DNA of 9,848 nt, taken from the NCBI GenBank assembly GCA_934489015.1, contig CAKSSN010000043.1, forward strand, positions 1 through 9,848, written 5' to 3'. The notes beneath the pieces were generated by a model. That model ran no database searches, was not told the DNA's origin, and saw only the letters and a list, made by a program, of their open reading frames with translations. The translations under genes were made by a program, and so were the position numbers. This DNA comes from an uncultured Clostridia bacterium (lineage in GTDB: Bacteria; Bacillota; Clostridia; UBA1381). The stretch's first letter is position 1. Each line of letters opens with the position of its first letter. Positions 8,164-9,848 of the stretch are shown here, piece by piece.

Positions 8164-8263
8164 AAACGATTATAAAATATTTTTGAAAAATAATACTTGA
8201 CAAACTTATAAGCGTGTGATATACTATAAACGACGATAAGTATATTTAGCTTTATAATCGTTT
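8164..8263. repeat. 13-bp perfect inverted repeat with related AAACGA motifs (putative operators)
   Basis: AAACGATTATAAA at 8164-8176 is repeated exactly in inverse orientation at 8251-8263. A related AAACGACGATA lies at 8228-8238, and an inverse AAACGATAT copy lies at 8133-8141. The copies sit in the spacer of the minus-strand promoter, upstream of both -35 boxes, at the expected +1 of the plus-strand promoter and in its leader. This is the arrangement expected for a shared repressor or activator of both transcripts. The binding protein is not identifiable from sequence. The excisionase-like HTH and the DUF6076-like protein are candidates. Confidence 0.6.
8197..8225 (+). promoter_or_regulatory. 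near-consensus promoter for the excisionase-integrase operon
   Basis: TTGACA at 8197-8202 is a perfect -35, followed after 17 bases by TATACT at 8220-8225. A TGA at 8217-8219 gives an extended -10. Transcription should begin near 8232, leaving a leader of about 75 bases before the ATG at 8307. An AAACGACGATA motif directly overlaps the likely start point. Confidence 0.8.
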
Positions 8264-8306
8264 CGCATATCCGTGCGTATACTATATCGGAAAGGAGGTC
8301 AGAAAT

Positions 8307-8507
8307 ATGAGCATTATAAACGACACACGCAAATTCAAACAATATCCCGATGTTCTGTCGGCAGATCAAGCGGCTGAAATTCTTGATGTGAGCAAGAAAA
8401 CAATCTATAAAGCAATCAAAAGCAAGGATATTCACGCCGTAAAGGTCGGTCGGGAATATAAGATAGTAAAATCAAAACTGATTGAAATGCTTGTAGTAGG
8501 AAGGTAG
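8307..8507 (+). CDS. xis: excisionase-family helix-turn-helix protein
   Basis: This 66-residue protein consists almost entirely of a MerR-like/excisionase winged HTH (HTH_17 type). Residues ~17-50 read LSADQAAEILDVSKKTIYKA followed by a basic IKSKDIHAVKVGREYKI wing, which is the usual family pattern. Such proteins bend DNA at attachment sites to steer integrases towards excision, or act as small regulators. A very strong AAAGGAGG ribosome site lies at 8291-8298. The stop codon TAG ends where the integrase begins, so the two genes form one operon with coupled translation. The gene symbol reflects family and position; excision activity is inferred. Confidence 0.85.
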   Translation: MSIINDTRKFKQYPDVLSADQAAEILDVSKKTIYKAIKSKDIHAVKVGREYKIVKSKLIEMLVVGR

Positions 8508-8509
8508 TG

Positions 8510-9694
8510 ATGAATACGAAAAAAGAAGTTAAGGTTTCGGGACATTTGGAGGCAATCGGCGGAGTTTATCATATGAAGCTTTCGTGGATAGACGATGCCG
8601 GAAAACGCCGCCGCAAATCAAAAAGCACCGGATTGGCTGAACGAGGAAATAAAAAACGAGCAAACGATATGCTTATCGACTTTATGCGTGAACAGGAAGC
8701 TGAAATCGCCGCAAGCGGCGATTCGGCAACGGACATTCTTTTCACGGATTATATGCAGCAATGGCTTGAACGCGTCAAACCGAGTATTCAGCTTACTACA
8801 TACAGCGGCTATCGCGACAATGTGTGCAGCATAATTATACCGTATTTCAAGCCGCTTGAATTGAAGCTCAGAGATGTTACGGCGCAGCATATTCAGGATT
8901 TTTACACTGAGCAGATGAAGCGTGTATCGGGTAAAACGGTTAAAAGGTATCACGCAAATATTCATAAGGCATTTAAAGACGCACGGCGGCTTCAAATTAT
9001 TGATTCCAATCCTATGGATTGTGTTGAGCCGCCGAAAGCACAGCCTTTTCACGGGCAAGCCTATACGATTGAAGAATCTCAAAAAATTCTCGCTTTGGTA
9101 AGCGACACAATTTTTGAAATTCCGATTACGATGATGCTGTTTTACGGATTACGCAGAGAAGAGGCAATCGGTCTTAAATGGTCTAACATTGATTTTGAAA
9201 ATGACAGTATTCTTATCGGTCATACAGTAACCGAAACAAGAGTTGACGGACATTTGCAAATGATACAAAAAGACCTGACCAAAAACAACAGCAGCTTTAG
9301 AAGTCTGCCGCTGGTAGCACCGATTAAAGAGCTTTTGAACGAAAAAAGAAAGAGTATTTATGAGTGCAAAAAGCTTTTCAAAAGCGGTTATTGCAGCAAA
9401 TACTCGGATTATGTGTGCGTTAATGAAATCGGGGAGTTGATACGACCGAGAACTCTTTCTGATAATTTTAAGAGAATTATCAAGAAAAACAATATCCGAA
9501 ATTTAAGGCTTTACGATTGCAGACACACGGCAGCGAGCATAATGCTGAAAAACGGTGTAAGTATGAAACAAATTCAAATGATACTCGGTCACAGCGATTA
9601 TGCAACAACGGCAAATATTTATTCTCATCTTGATTATGCGGATAAGGTTTCCGCAACAAAAGAGATGAAGAATATACTGTACGGTAACGAATAA
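8510..9694 (+). CDS. int: tyrosine-type site-specific integrase
   Basis: Phage/ICE-type tyrosine recombinase of 394 residues, a typical length. Residues ~10-65 fit an AP2-like arm-binding domain with a basic RRRKSKSTG stretch, ~75-170 the SAM-like core-binding domain and ~185-390 the catalytic domain. Counting from the GTG at 8507 (one more residue), catalytic candidates are R216 (GLRREEAIGLKW), K259, R339 in YDCRHTAAS, H362 in LGHS and nucleophile Y372 in NIYSHLD. The His normally starting the HxxR motif is Tyr (Y336). A GTG at 8507 overlaps the upstream stop. The ATG at 8510 is preferred because AGGAAGG at 8498-8504 is correctly spaced for it. The gene ends about 80 bases from a tRNA-Ser 3' fragment, the usual position of a tRNA-targeting integrase next to its attachment site. 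Confidence 0.93.
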   Translation: MNTKKEVKVSGHLEAIGGVYHMKLSWIDDAGKRRRKSKSTGLAERGNKKRANDMLIDFMREQEAEIAASGDSATDILFTDYMQQWLERVKPSIQLTTYSGYRDNVCSIIIPYFKPLELKLRDVTAQHIQDFYTEQMKRVSGKTVKRYHANIHKAFKDARRLQIIDSNPMDCVEPPKAQPFHGQAYTIEESQKILALVSDTIFEIPITMMLFYGLRREEAIGLKWSNIDFENDSILIGHTVTETRVDGHLQMIQKDLTKNNSSFRSLPLVAPIKELLNEKRKSIYECKKLFKSGYCSKYSDYVCVNEIGELIRPRTLSDNFKRIIKKNNIRNLRLYDCRHTAASIMLKNGVSMKQIQMILGHSDYATTANIYSHLDYADKVSATKEMKNILYGNE

Positions 9695-9736
9695 TGGAGA
9701 GGTTTAAGGCAAAATTGGGCAAAAAACACAAAGTAA

Positions 9737-9768
9737 ATGCGGGTTCGCAAAAGTAAGCAAACCCGCAT
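9737..9768. terminator. hairpin terminator between integrase and tRNA fragment
   Basis: A 12-bp stem with one mismatch is formed by ATGCGGGTTCGC and GCAAACCCGCAT around an eight-base AAAAGTAA loop. It lies 43 bases after the integrase stop. Read on the minus strand it is followed by TTACTTTGTGTTTTTT, so it could also end transcription of a tRNA coming from the right. On the plus strand there is no T-run. It may be bidirectional but is better suited to the minus strand. Confidence 0.6.
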
Positions 9769-9771
9769 AAT

Positions 9772-9830
9772 TGGCGGACAGGGTGGGATTCGAACCCACG
9801 AGCCGCTTGCGCGACTACCTGATTTCGAGT
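9772..9830 (-). tRNA. 3' part of tRNA-Ser(CGA), probable attachment site
   Basis: Read on the minus strand: CCA is encoded at 9772-9774, discriminator G at 9775 (typical of serine), the acceptor 3' strand CCTGTCC at 9776-9782 and a perfect T arm (GTGGG-TTCGAAT-CCCAC) at 9783-9799. A long class II variable arm is at 9800-9817, the anticodon 3' stem TCAGG at 9818-9822 and the loop CTCGAAA with anticodon CGA at 9823-9829. The 5' anticodon strand should be CCTGA, but only the base at 9830 fits and similarity then stops. This is therefore a tRNA 3' segment ending at the anticodon loop, as carried by elements that integrate there. The 5' half is not visible, so it is not a complete tRNA gene as seen here. 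Confidence 0.75.
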
Positions 9831-9848
9831 GCTTTGACTTAATCAGAA

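Noticed and set aside
9694..9756. 20-codon open frame overlapping the integrase stop (MERFKAKLGKK...)
   Set aside because: It is very short, runs into the terminator hairpin, and has no ribosome site independent of the integrase end, so it is probably chance.
9819..9846. CTGATT/AATCAG inverted pair suggesting a tRNA with a 13-base insertion in the anticodon loop
   Set aside because: The TCTGA strand here could pair with TCAGG (one G-U) if 13 bases were inserted, but no known tRNA-Ser has this. A six-base match next to the window end is easily chance. An attachment-site junction explains the break better, though sequence past 9848 would settle it.

Overview
The window looks like the right-hand part of an integrative genomic island from a low-to-moderate GC Firmicute, most likely a gut Clostridia (Oscillospiraceae/Ruminococcus-like). 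That placement is an impression from codon use, strong AGGAGG-type ribosome sites, and the style of the integrase and tRNA-Ser(CGA). It is not a database result.

Left block (about 100-7050, + strand): a defence operon. A type III restriction-modification methyltransferase (mod) is followed by a small three-helix membrane protein, then the Res helicase/endonuclease, then a 447-residue protein carrying a HEPN-type R-N-x5-H motif. mod, the membrane gene and res abut or overlap by a few bases, and the HEPN gene follows res after 41 bases, so all four are probably made from one transcript. Mod and Res both keep their recognisable catalytic motifs and appear intact. The membrane gene, the HEPN gene and the central target-recognition part of mod are much more AT-rich than the rest of mod, res and the mobility genes. 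This suggests they were acquired or exchanged separately.

Middle: a 19-bp perfect hairpin separates this operon from a convergent gene for a DUF6076-like protein with a C-terminal four-cysteine cluster.

Right block (about 8080-9830): a mobility module. A compact intergenic region carries two near-consensus divergent promoters and several copies of an AAACGA-containing motif, including a 13-bp perfect inverted repeat. One promoter drives the DUF6076-like gene. The other drives a 66-residue excisionase-like helix-turn-helix gene and a tyrosine recombinase. A hairpin terminator follows, and then the 3' part of a tRNA-Ser(CGA) gene on the minus strand. The tRNA similarity stops at the anticodon loop, where the recombinase would be expected to cross over. 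What lies to its right is not a matching tRNA 5' half, so the site looks like an element-element or circular-form junction rather than a simple integrated end.

The most interesting proposal is that mod, membrane protein, res and HEPN protein form one composite anti-phage unit. DNA cleavage by Mod/Res would be backed by a membrane component and an RNA-cleaving toxin. This is inference from gene order and one motif; no function has been shown.
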